From Embleya sp040605455 (GTDB lineage Bacteria > Actinomycetota > Actinomycetes > Streptomycetales > Streptomycetaceae): DNA of 20,049 nucleotides. The position numbers and the translations under genes were made by a program. The stretch lies in the NCBI RefSeq assembly GCF_040605455.1, contig NZ_JBEXCV010000157.1, forward strand, positions 1-20,049, written 5' to 3'. Every line of letters begins with the position of its first letter. Position 1 is the first letter of the stretch. Under the pieces are notes generated by a model. The model searched no databases. It had not been told where the DNA came from and saw only the letters and a list, made by a program, of their open reading frames with translations. Shown one piece after another: positions 1-6,825 of this stretch.

Positions 1-100
1 AGCGGATGAGTTGGGCGATCGCCTCGTCGCCGTTCACGTGCGCGATCACCTGCCAGCCGTGCGCGAAGCCCGCCCGGACCTGGTCGAGGGCGACCGCCCG
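1..100 (-). pseudogene. Interior fragment of a YtcJ-like amidohydrolase (partial, runs off left edge)
   Basis: On the minus strand from base 100 to base 1 one frame reads like the metal-binding part of an amidohydrolase of the YtcJ (amidohydrolase 3) type: it contains GWQVIAHVNGDEAI, where the H-x-x-GD pattern resembles the family's metal-ligand His and following GD turn. Only about 33 codons are visible, so neither the substrate nor the rest of the barrel can be seen. The frame has no start here. Immediately upstream (bases 101-311) lies a different gene, DUF6204, read in a frame offset by one base, so this fragment cannot be translated from that start without a frameshift. It is either the 3' part of a hydrolase gene that lost its beginning by deletion, or an assembly joint. 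The assignment rests on one motif and is tentative. Confidence 0.45.
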
Positions 101-311
101 GGACGATGTCCTCCTCGGCCTCCCCGGAGTCCAGGAAGCGAAAGGTGAAGAAGGGCCGCGCGGCCACGTCGTAGGTCAGATGCCCCTCCGCCGTGAAGGC
201 GGCCTGCAACACGTCGTGCTCGGCCGCCTCGGCCACCAACGCCGCCCGCTGCTCATCCCTCAGCCCGTCGAAGGCGCCTCGGACGGTGATCCGAAAAGTA
301 CGTTCACTCAT
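101..311 (-). pseudogene. DUF6204 family protein, 5' part only
   Basis: The ATG at 311 opens a frame beginning MSERTFRITVRGAFDGL and continuing through TYDVAARPFFTFRFLDSG to EAEEDI at about codon 69. This matches my memory of the small actinobacterial DUF6204 proteins (usually about 110-120 residues, function unknown). After codon 70 the match ends. The family's C-terminal half is absent; the same frame becomes a Pro/Arg/Gly-rich run typical of an out-of-frame read, while the next frame shows an amidohydrolase-like segment. The gene therefore appears to have been cut about 70 codons in and joined to another gene. No strong ribosome-binding site is visible before the ATG. Family membership is fairly secure, and what happened at the joint is inference. 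Confidence 0.6.
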
Positions 312-471
312 ACGCAAACCCTAGTCACCACCTCAACCCGAATACCGAGCCGCGAGGAGCCCGCAGCGCGCACCGGCGAGGAAGCGCGGACACGGGCGGG
401 GGGATACGGACGCGAGGCGGGGGCGCAGGGGCGCGCCGACACGGGGACGCGCGGACGCCGAGGTGGGGTGG

Positions 472-912
472 TCAGCTTTCCTTGGTCCAGGAGCCCAGGA
501 CCATGAGGGTTTTGGTACCGGTGACGTTGCCGCTGCGGCGGAGGTGGTCGATCACCTGTTGGAGGTGGGTGATGTCGCGGACGCGGACGTGGATGAGCGC
601 GTCGGGGTCGCCCGCGATCGTGTAGACCGCCTGCACCTCGGGCGTGTCCGTGGCGGTGCGGACGATCTCGCCGACCGGCATGCTGCCCGGATAACGCAGT
701 TCGGTGAACGCCTCGACGCCCCAGCCCAGTTTGGCGTGATCGATCTGGACGGTGAAGCCGGTGATCACACCCTCCTCGCGCAGTCGATCCACCCGGCGCT
801 TGACCGCCGCGACGGACAGGCCGATCCGGCCCGCCATCTCGGAGAAGGTCCGCCGTCCGTCCTCACGCAACATGCGCAGGATGGTGTGGTCGATGCTGTC
901 GATCTCGGCCAT
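472..912 (-). CDS. Lrp/AsnC family transcriptional regulator
   Basis: This 146-residue protein has the standard Lrp/AsnC layout. An N-terminal winged helix-turn-helix lies at about residues 5-55 (IDHTILRMLREDGRRTF, then GLSVAAVKRRVDRL as recognition region). A C-terminal RAM ligand-binding domain lies at about 70-140, including EVQAVYTIAGDPDALIHVRV. The family forms dimers to octamers that sense amino acids or related small molecules and bind several phased DNA sites. I chose the ATG at 912 rather than an in-frame start at 942, because GGAGGGG stands about ten bases before it and homologues begin near this Met. The divergent neighbour is a GNAT acetyltransferase, and two matching palindromes lie between them (974-1018), so the regulator probably controls itself and that gene. 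The ligand cannot be told from sequence. Confidence 0.9.
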   Translation of the reverse strand: MAEIDSIDHTILRMLREDGRRTFSEMAGRIGLSVAAVKRRVDRLREEGVITGFTVQIDHAKLGWGVEAFTELRYPGSMPVGEIVRTATDTPEVQAVYTIAGDPDALIHVRVRDITHLQQVIDHLRRSGNVTGTKTLMVLGSWTKES

Positions 913-973
913 GCTCGGCGCTCCCCTCCTCGGCGCTGCCACGCAAATACCAGGCCAGGAACCTGACCGGCAG

Positions 974-1018
974 GCAAGAATCTTGCGGCCTGGGAGCGAT
1001 CCGCCGCAAGTTGCTTGC
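974..1018. promoter_or_regulatory. Pair of GCAAG-N3-CTTGC palindromes, candidate Lrp operators
   Basis: Two 13-bp inverted repeats of the same design stand between the divergent Lrp/AsnC and GNAT genes: GCAAGAATCTTGC at 974-986 and GCAAGTTGCTTGC at 1006-1018. Their centres are 32 bp apart, about three helical turns, so both would face the same side of the helix. Lrp-family proteins typically bind multiple helically phased sites near their own promoter. The repeats and spacing are seen directly; the link to the adjacent regulator is inference. Confidence 0.6.
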
Positions 1019-1157
1019 GCCCATGTTCCGAGCGTTCGAGCCGGCGCCGATCGCCGCGAGTGCCCGTGGGGGAAGGCCTTCGGCCCGATACGCTTCCGCC
1101 GAGATCCCGGGCGCGGCGCTGCCAGGACGCGTCGAACGGATCGGGAGGAGCTGGGCC

Positions 1158-1640
1158 ATGGGTAGCGTACAGGGCCTGGCCCACCTCCTCGCGGACATCG
1201 TCACGGACGGCTCCTCGCTCGGTTTCGTGGCACCCTTCGACGCGACCGCGGCGGCGAGTTGGTGGCGCGGACGGGAGTCGGCGGTCGCCGACGGCAGTCT
1301 GAGCGTCTGGATCGCCCGAGGCGCGGACGGCATCGCCGGCACCGTGAGCCTGGCCCTGGAGCACAAGCCGAACGGCCGGCACCGCGCCGAAGTGGTCAAG
1401 CTCATGGTGCACCGCGACGCCCGCGGCCACGGCCTGGGCCGTACCCTGCTCGCCACCGCCGAACGGGCCGCCGCCCGGGCGGGCGCCACCCTCCTGCTGC
1501 TCGATACCGAGACCGAGAGCACCGCGGACCACCTCTACCGCGCGGCCGGCTGGATCCGATACGGCGTGGTCCCCCGATACGCGGCCGACCCCGCCGGCGC
1601 ACTCCGAGACTGCAGCTTCTACTACAAGCAACTGGCCTGA
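1158..1640 (+). CDS. GNAT family N-acetyltransferase, tabtoxin-resistance-like
   Basis: A 160-residue GNAT-fold acetyltransferase that would transfer acetyl from acetyl-CoA to a small amine. The acetyl-CoA pyrophosphate loop is RGHGLGRT (residues 89-96), preceded by the beta-4 strand AEVVKLMVH. The later LLLLDTETESTADHLYRAAGW, with the closing FYYKQLA, resembles the tabtoxin-resistance (Ttr) branch of the family, so detoxification of a peptide or amino-acid-like compound is possible. The start at 1158 is supported by GGGAGGAG at 1143-1150, eight bases upstream. The open frame extends further left but that part is not conserved-looking. The gene diverges from the Lrp/AsnC regulator, with the candidate operators 140-180 bp upstream. 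The substrate is unknown. Confidence 0.85.
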   Translation: MGSVQGLAHLLADIVTDGSSLGFVAPFDATAAASWWRGRESAVADGSLSVWIARGADGIAGTVSLALEHKPNGRHRAEVVKLMVHRDARGHGLGRTLLATAERAAARAGATLLLLDTETESTADHLYRAAGWIRYGVVPRYAADPAGALRDCSFYYKQLA

Positions 1641-1815
1641 ATCGCCCACCGATCCGCCGCTGTCCCCCTGGGCTTGTCTTCAATGCGGCAGGCACCACAC
1701 CGGGGCGGGGGCTGGCACCAACCCGGAGTCTGGGGGTCGCCGGATATTGCCGGGGGCCGAACTTCCCTACCTTCGAGGGGAATCAGTCATCCGAGCGAAA
1801 CAGGGGACGATCACC

Positions 1816-2598
1816 GTGGACCGCAGGAGAAACCGCAGGTTGGCCAGGGCCGCCGCATGTGCCGGCCTCGCACTCGGCGCCGTGGGACTGTGCACCGCTC
1901 CGGCCCTGGCGGACAGTCGACCGGCGCCCCGATCCGCCTCGAATCCGACCGCCGCGCCGCTGCCCACGTTCGACTTCACCGACTGCCCCGCGCTGCCGGC
2001 GAACGCGAACCCGGACAAGTGGCGCTGCGAAGTGCATGTCTCCACCGGCGAGATGCGGCTGGGTGGACTCACCGTCCCACTCCGCCCGATGACCATCACC
2101 CACGCCGAGGGGCCACTGCCCGACGGCTCGACCGGGCAGGTTTTCGGCGCGATGCACGCGACACCGAGCCCGGCGACCGGCGGCCTGCTCGGCATCCCCG
2201 GACTGCCCGAGCAGGCTCCCGCATTGGGCGTGAACGTCGAGACCAGGTACGGCGGTTGGTTCGACTTCCTCTCCCACGGCACCGCCGCCGGCGGCCTGGA
2301 CGTGACCCTCGCGCTGAGCGGTCCGCTGTTGCCGCAGGGCTGCTCGATCGGCACCGCCGAGCACCCGATCCGACTCACCATGATGCGCAAAGGCCCCAAC
2401 GAGTGGGTGTCCAAGGAGCCGCCCATCCTCAAGGGCACGTTGTGGGACAACACCGTCGCGATCCCCGCCGCCACGAACTGCGGCCCACTGGGCCCGATCC
2501 TCAACCACCGCAACCGACTGCCCTCGCCCGGCGGCGCGAACTCGGTCACCCTGGACGGCCTGTACACGTTCAAGACCTACACCCAGTTGGGCCGCTGA
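1816..2598 (+). CDS. Secreted protein of unknown function
   Basis: This 260-residue protein has a clear Sec signal peptide: a charged start (VDRRRNRRLARAA), a hydrophobic stretch (CAGLALGAVGLCTAPA) and a cleavage site PALA|DS after about residue 32. The mature part holds four cysteines (in DFTDCPAL, KWRCEVHV, PQGCSIG and TNCGPLG), suggesting two disulfides outside the cell. I do not recognise a catalytic motif or a named domain. Similar hypothetical exported proteins occur in streptomycetes. The GTG at 1816 was chosen because AGGGGA lies about nine bases upstream and the signal peptide begins directly after it; the frame is open further left but without signal-like sequence. There is no lipobox and no anchor. 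It stands alone, with a strong hairpin downstream at 2848-2876. Confidence 0.75.
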   Translation: MDRRRNRRLARAAACAGLALGAVGLCTAPALADSRPAPRSASNPTAAPLPTFDFTDCPALPANANPDKWRCEVHVSTGEMRLGGLTVPLRPMTITHAEGPLPDGSTGQVFGAMHATPSPATGGLLGIPGLPEQAPALGVNVETRYGGWFDFLSHGTAAGGLDVTLALSGPLLPQGCSIGTAEHPIRLTMMRKGPNEWVSKEPPILKGTLWDNTVAIPAATNCGPLGPILNHRNRLPSPGGANSVTLDGLYTFKTYTQLGR

Positions 2599-2847
2599 GC
2601 GCACCCGACACCCCGCCGGGTCGAAGCGGCCGAGCCATCCTCCGGCGCGGCCGGATGCGGACCGGGGCCGGGCCCGGGTCCGATCCCGCGCACCGCACAG
2701 GTCACCGGGGAACTCGATGACCGACGTGGGCACTACGAGCAACTCACCTACGCATTCCAGTCCTTGGGGTGCAGGGTGAACTTCGCCGCCCTGCACGACC
2801 CCGATCGAGGACAGCACCCACATCCACCCGCCACCTGACGCAAAACC
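2599..2847. other. Intergenic stretch with a possible short coding remnant
   Basis: About 390 bases separate the secreted protein from the LysR remnant. From about 2690 a plus-strand frame reads AQVTGELDDRRGHYEQLTYA followed by FQSLGCRVNFAALHDP, with G/C-biased third positions, and ends at a TGA at 2836-2838. It has no start codon or ribosome-binding site, and I do not recognise the sequence. It may be the tail of a lost gene or chance. Confidence 0.25.
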
Positions 2848-2876
2848 CGCCCCGGACGACCCCGCCGTCCGGGGCG
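2848..2876. terminator. Bidirectional hairpin terminator
   Basis: A perfect 11-bp stem, CGCCCCGGACG paired with CGTCCGGGGCG, encloses a 7-base loop. It lies between the convergent secreted-protein gene (+) and LysR remnant (-). There is no long T-run, which is usual for actinomycete terminators. Confidence 0.65.
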
Positions 2877-2986
2877 GAGTCGTTTCGTGCCGCCTCGATG
2901 TGCCCCGTCCGCGCGATCACGCTCGACGCGCAGGCACCGCGAGGCGCACCGTGATCGGTATCGGCACGGCGACCACGGGCGCGGGT

Positions 2987-3810
2987 TCAGTCGGACGCGC
3001 TTGCCGCCCGGCGCAACAGTTGCTCCAGGCTGGTCAGCGCCGGGTCGGTGTCGGTGTCCGCGCGCCGCGAGATGGCGATGTCGACGGTGGGCGCGGCGGG
3101 CAGGCCGTGCGACGCGGACAGCCGTGCCGCGCCCGGGGGCAGGTTGGCCGCCGGCAGCGCGCCGACCCCGATCCCGGCTGAGATCGCCGCCTGGACGGCG
3201 TGCACGCTGGTGCTCTGGAACGCGACCCGCCAGTGGCGACCGTGCCGATCGAGCGCGTCCAGGGCCGGCTGCCGCCACTGGCACGGCTGGGAGAACAGCA
3301 CCAGCGGCAGCGGATCGGCGAGCGGATCCAGCCCCGGCGCGGCGGCCCACACCAGCGGCACCCGGCGTTCCCAGCGCAGCGCGGCACCGGACATCACGAT
3401 CGGATCGCCGAACACCAGGTCCAACCGCCCCTGGTCGGAGAGCCGGCGCAGCTCGATCGCCGGGCCGATCACCACCTCCAGCTCGATCCGCGGATGCAGC
3501 ACCGCGAAGTCGGCCAGGACGGCGGGCAGCGTGGTGATCGCGAGGTCTTCGAGCAGCCCGATGGCCCGTCGCCCGGCGGGCCCCTCGTCGCCGCCCTCGA
3601 CCGCCGTACGGGCCTGGTCGTGCAGCGCCAGCATGCGTTCCGCGTAGGCCAGCAGCCGCTCGCCCGGTTCGGTGAGCCGGGTCCCGTGCGCACCACGGAC
3701 CAGGAGGCGCCCGCCCGCCGCCTGTTCCAGGCGTTGCAGGCGCTGGCTCACCGCGGGTTGGCTCAGCCGCAGGGCGGTGGCGGCACCGGTGATGTCGCCA
3801 CATTCGGCGC
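2987..3810 (-). pseudogene. LysR family regulator lacking its N-terminal end
   Basis: The minus-strand frame carries most of a LysR-type regulator. It has the helix-turn-helix core GDITGAATALRLSQPAVSQR, the linker helix and TEPGERLLAYAERML, and a full effector domain ending in TSLEQLLRRAASASD. What is missing is the usual beginning: the Met and about 15 residues forming the first helix, such as the common xLRxFxxVAE segment. Upstream of AECGDITG the frame stays open but reads as antisense of the PhzF fragment. A GTG at 3856 could start it, yet would give a protein with a foreign N-terminus and no ribosome-binding site. The break is at about 3805. LysR proteins usually stand divergent from the gene they control, and here the divergent gene has lost its 5' part at the same joint. 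Confidence 0.7.
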
Positions 3811-4117
3811 CCGGTTCGCCTACGTGTTGGACGCGCGCGCGCCGGAGGGTCGGCACTGGAACAACGACGGCGTCCTGGAGGACGTCGCCACCGGCAGTGC
3901 GGCCGGATGTGTCGCGGCCTACCTGCTGCGCCACGGCCGGACCCACGCCGGAGCGGAACTCACGCTGTCCCAGGGCCGGTTCGTCGGCCGACCCAGCACC
4001 CTGACGATCGCCGCGCACGGCGCTCCCGAGGACGTGGAGCGAGTCGTCGTCGGCGGCGCGGTCTCGATGGTGGGCATCGGAACCCTGCACGCCCTGCCGC
4101 CGGGCCGGCCCGAATGA
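3803..4117 (+). pseudogene. PhzF family isomerase, C-terminal third only
   Basis: From about 3803 the frame reads FGARFAYVLDARAPEG, then NNDGVLEDVATGSAAGCVAA and later LSQGRFVGRPSTLTI. This matches the C-terminal domain of PhzF/PHZF-like isomerases (DapF fold), in which EDPATGSAAG and QG-x-x-x-GRPS are conserved. About 105 of the usual 280-290 residues remain. The N-terminal domain, which carries the catalytic glutamate, is absent, and there is no start codon or ribosome-binding site at the break. The product, if any, would be inactive. Its TGA (4115-4117) overlaps the ATG of the next gene at 4114, so the two were once cotranscribed and translationally coupled. The residue before ATGSAAG is V rather than the usual P, which some family members tolerate. 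Confidence 0.75.
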
Positions 4118-5172
4118 GCGGGCCGGGCACGGAATCCGAACCGAGGATCTTCGACGCCGACCCGATCCGCCGTGCGATCGGCTTCGAGGATCTGATCGAG
4201 CCGGTGGCCCGAGCCCTCGCCGACTTCGGCACCGGGCTCGGCGAAGCACCCATCTCGGTCTTCGCGCCCGCCGGCGACGAAGGCGACGTACACGTGAAGT
4301 CGGCCTGGTTGCCCGGTCGTTCGATCTTCACCGTCAAGGTGGGCACGTGGTTCACGGCCCGGGCGAGGAACGGGCGGTCGGCCGCCGACGGATACGTCGT
4401 GGTGCACGACGCGACCACCGGCGAGCCGATCGCCCTACTGCGCGACGAGCATCACCTCACCGACGTCCGCACCGCCGCCGCCGGCGCCCTGGCCACCCGA
4501 CTACTGGCCCGCGCCGACGCGACCGTACTGGCGGTGCTGGGCACCGGCACCCAGGCATACCTCCAATCCCTCGCCGCGGGCGCCGTACGACCGATCGACA
4601 CGGTGCTGGTCCGGGGCCGAAATCCCGCCTCGGCCCGACGACTTCAAAACGCGCTCGCAGCCGCCCGACCAAACTGGGCGGTATCCGTCGTGGCCGATGC
4701 CGAACGGGCGGTCCGTGCGGCCGACGTGATCGTCACCGCGACCGCCGGCAGGGAACCGGTCGTGGCGGGCCCGTGGTTGCGGCCGGGCCAACACGTCACC
4801 GCGATCGGCGCGGACGATCCCGGCAAGGCCGAACTCGACCCGGACTGCTTCCGCCGGGCCGACCTGGTCGTGGTCGACAGCCGCATCGAGGCGGGCAGGT
4901 TCGCCGGCGACCTGCGCGCGGCCCTCGACGCGGGCGCGATCACCGCGGCCGAGGTGGAGACCGAACTGGGCGATCTCGTGCTCGGCAGCCGACCCGGCCG
5001 CCCAGCCCGCGAGGACATCACCATCGCCAAACTGATCGGCCTGGGCGCCCAGGACCTCGCCGCCGCCGAAACAGCCCTGCACCGGCTCCGAGCAGCACCC
5101 ACGCCCCACCGACCAACTCCGGCATCCGCCCTGGACCTGACCGACGCCGCGGACCCGGTGCGGCGGCGCTGA
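4114..5172 (+). CDS. Ornithine cyclodeaminase / mu-crystallin family protein
   Basis: The 352-residue product has the full family architecture. An N-terminal substrate domain contains FTVKVGT with the conserved Lys (about residue 75) and the hallmark HHLTDVRTAAAGALATRLLA (about 114-132). A Rossmann NAD(P)-binding domain opens with VLGTGTQA (about 141-148). The C-terminal helix ITIAKLIGLGAQDLAAAE closes the substrate domain. Members either deaminate and cyclise ornithine or reduce cyclic imino acids (ketimine reductases), and the exact substrate cannot be read here. The ATG overlaps the stop of the PhzF remnant. PhzF resembles proline-racemase and DapF enzymes in fold, so the pair may once have handled a cyclic or hydroxylated amino acid; this is inference. 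Since the upstream gene and its promoter are damaged, expression of this intact gene is doubtful. Confidence 0.85.
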   Translation: MSGPGTESEPRIFDADPIRRAIGFEDLIEPVARALADFGTGLGEAPISVFAPAGDEGDVHVKSAWLPGRSIFTVKVGTWFTARARNGRSAADGYVVVHDATTGEPIALLRDEHHLTDVRTAAAGALATRLLARADATVLAVLGTGTQAYLQSLAAGAVRPIDTVLVRGRNPASARRLQNALAAARPNWAVSVVADAERAVRAADVIVTATAGREPVVAGPWLRPGQHVTAIGADDPGKAELDPDCFRRADLVVVDSRIEAGRFAGDLRAALDAGAITAAEVETELGDLVLGSRPGRPAREDITIAKLIGLGAQDLAAAETALHRLRAAPTPHRPTPASALDLTDAADPVRRR

Positions 5173-5222
5173 TCCGCGACGCCTCGCGCACGGCCCGGGT
5201 CTGCTCGGCACCTATCCGAGAT

Positions 5223-5271
5223 CGGGTTGCACACGCGCACCCGGTGCGGCCCCGGCGTCCCGCACAACCCG
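5223..5271. terminator. Possible nested hairpin between convergent genes
   Basis: CGGGTTG (5223-5229) can pair with CAACCCG (5265-5271) around an inner hairpin GCACC-C-GGTGC (5237-5247). It sits between two convergent stop codons. The long interior makes this a weak call. Confidence 0.3.
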
Positions 5272-5282
5272 ACACACCACGC

Positions 5283-6146
5283 TCAGCGAAAGAGCTCGAT
5301 GTTCTCGTCGAGGAAGGCCTCCAAGGTGCGAGGCGGCCTGCCGAGCAGGCGCGCGACCGTGTCGGTGGGCTCCTCCGGCCGGTTCACCGCCAGTTGCTGG
5401 ATCTCCACCACGTGGGCGGCGAGCCAGTCCGGCAGCCCGCCGCGTTCGATCAGGTTGTGCCGCATGGCCTCGGGCGACAGGTCGATGTAGCGGATCGGTC
5501 GGCCGAGGACGCGCCCCAGCAGCTCGACGAGTTGCGGGTAGCTGAAGGTTCGACTCCCGGTGAGCGTGTACGTGCGCCCCCCGAGTTCCGGTCTGATCAG
5601 CACCTCGGCGGCCACGTCGCCGATGTCGCGGCAGTCGACGTAGTTGCACGCCGCGTTCCCCATGGTCCCGTGTACGACGCCCTGCGCGATCGTCGGTGCG
5701 AGCGTCGCCAACTTCTGCATGAACGCGTACGGGCGCAGCACCGTGTGCGGCAGACCGCTGTCTCGGAGGGTCTGCTCGATGGCGTGGTGCCATCGGGAGA
5801 CCGCGACCGGGGAGTCCGCCGTCGCGGCCGGGGCGGAGAGTTTGACGACGTGTTCGATGCCGACGGCCGCGGCCACACGGATGGCGCGCGTCTCCTGTTC
5901 CTGCTGCGCGGGGCTGTTGGCCATCGCGAGAAACAGTCGGCGGGCGCCGTGGAAGGCATCGTGCAGCGACGACGGGTCGTCCGCGTCGGCGGCCCGGACG
6001 TCGACCAGTCGACGCGCCGCGTCGTCCAGACCGGCCCGCAGCCGTTCGGGGTCGCGGCCGAGCGCCCGGCTCGGTATGCCCAGGGTGACGAGGCGGTGCA
6101 GGAGGGCACTTCCGGTGGCGCCGGTGGCGCCCATGACGACGATCAT
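5283..6146 (-). CDS. NmrA-like NAD(P)-binding reductase (atypical SDR)
   Basis: A 287-residue protein with the atypical short-chain-dehydrogenase fold. The nucleotide-binding loop GATGATG is at residues 6-12. It is followed by RALGRDPERL, where an Arg after the second strand favours NADP(H), and by the NmrA-like core HVVKLSAPA, RWHHAIEQTLRDSGLPHTVL and RPYAFMQKL. The family includes QorB-like quinone reductases and NmrA redox sensors that bind NADP without turnover. The active-site YxxxK of classical SDRs is not evident, so either role is possible. It would be cytosolic. The start at 6146 has AGGA about nine bases upstream. It is the last gene of a minus-strand set that begins with a MarR regulator and a small membrane protein, suggesting a redox or electrophile response. 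Confidence 0.82.
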   Translation of the reverse strand: MIVVMGATGATGSALLHRLVTLGIPSRALGRDPERLRAGLDDAARRLVDVRAADADDPSSLHDAFHGARRLFLAMANSPAQQEQETRAIRVAAAVGIEHVVKLSAPAATADSPVAVSRWHHAIEQTLRDSGLPHTVLRPYAFMQKLATLAPTIAQGVVHGTMGNAACNYVDCRDIGDVAAEVLIRPELGGRTYTLTGSRTFSYPQLVELLGRVLGRPIRYIDLSPEAMRHNLIERGGLPDWLAAHVVEIQQLAVNRPEEPTDTVARLLGRPPRTLEAFLDENIELFR

Positions 6147-6194
6147 GTGTGTCCTGTCTTTCCGGTGAGGGGTGGTACGGCCGGATCCGGCCGC

Positions 6195-6246
6195 TCGGTC
6201 GATCCGGTCTATGCGGTCGGTCGGTCGATCCGGCCTATGCGGTCGG
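6195..6246. repeat. 26-bp tandem duplication, two copies
   Basis: Two adjacent 26-base units (6195-6220 and 6221-6246) differ at one position (T versus C in the GGTCTATG/GGCCTATG part). The second copy contains the stop codon of the membrane-protein gene on the minus strand (CTA at 6235-6237). The first copy lies in the 88-base gap before the NmrA-like gene. Confidence 0.85.
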
Positions 6247-6726
6247 TCGCCGATCCCGCATCGCCCCGCGCCAGCGCCAGGTGACGATGGTGGTGGCCAG
6301 GGCCGCCGAAAGCGGCAGATCCAGGCGTAGGCGGTCGGGCCACGAGCCGTGGTGCGGGATGATGCGTTCGGGTACGTGGCCGGCGACGAACCAGCCGACC
6401 AGGGCCGCCAGTGCGGTAACCGCGGTCGCCAGCACCAGGGGCGGGACCACTCGCGGCGTCGAGGTCAGCCATGTGCGTCGAACACCGACCCGGCGCAGCC
6501 GGCCGCCGACGAGCGCGGCCACGATCGCCGAGGTGCCCGCGATCGAAGTGCAGGCCGCGACGACCAGATCCGGCTGCCCGCCGACCACGCCGCCGGCGCC
6601 GGCCATGAGGGCGGGAGCCAGGTACGCCACGAGCACCTCGCGCCACAGCGTGAACGGCGTCGGACCGGAGTCCCCGGCGGACGAACGGCCTTGTCCCATG
6701 CGGTTGTCGGCCTCCATTTTCGTCAT
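6235..6726 (-). CDS. Small membrane protein of unknown function
   Basis: The 163-residue product is mostly hydrophobic. It has about four likely membrane segments: two around LVAYLAPALMAGAGGVVGG and CTSIAGTSAIVAALVGG, one at VVPPLVLATAVTALAALVGW, and a last one at LPLSAALATTIVTWRW. Basic loops (RLRRVGVRR) would face the cytosol. I recognise no family motif. The ATG at 6726 is preceded by GGGAG eight bases upstream, which favours it over ATGs a few codons in. A MarR-type palindrome overlaps this start and a perfect TATAAT, so the MarR regulator encoded just upstream probably represses the gene. The last codons fall inside a 26-bp tandem duplication, so the C-terminal few residues may be recent. 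Confidence 0.65.
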   Translation of the reverse strand: MTKMEADNRMGQGRSSAGDSGPTPFTLWREVLVAYLAPALMAGAGGVVGGQPDLVVAACTSIAGTSAIVAALVGGRLRRVGVRRTWLTSTPRVVPPLVLATAVTALAALVGWFVAGHVPERIIPHHGSWPDRLRLDLPLSAALATTIVTWRWRGAMRDRRPTA

Positions 6727-6748
6727 ATAGTTAGCTCCCTAATTATAT
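6725..6748 (-). promoter_or_regulatory. SlyA/MarR-type operator over a TATAAT -10 box
   Basis: Ten-base arms ATATAGTTAG (6725-6734) and CTAATTATAT (6739-6748) form an inverted repeat with one mismatch around CTCC. The core TTAG-N4-CTAA has the shape of the SlyA consensus TTAGCAAGCTAA. On the minus strand the right arm contains a perfect TATAAT (6742-6747), and the ribosome-binding site and ATG of the membrane gene overlap the left arm. A bound MarR dimer would block both. No convincing -35 box is seen. Confidence 0.7.
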
Positions 6749-6825
6749 GGTCGAGCGAATCCGACTCGGCAGCCCGCACAAACGCGACGGGCCGCCGAGA
6801 CGGCGATGGAACGGATGGTGTGGTG

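Noticed and set aside
4347..6284. A very long plus-strand open frame (about 645 codons)
   Set aside because: It lies over the cyclodeaminase gene and antisense to the NmrA-like gene, is Arg/Gly/Pro-rich and has no domain. It is an out-of-frame shadow in high-GC DNA.
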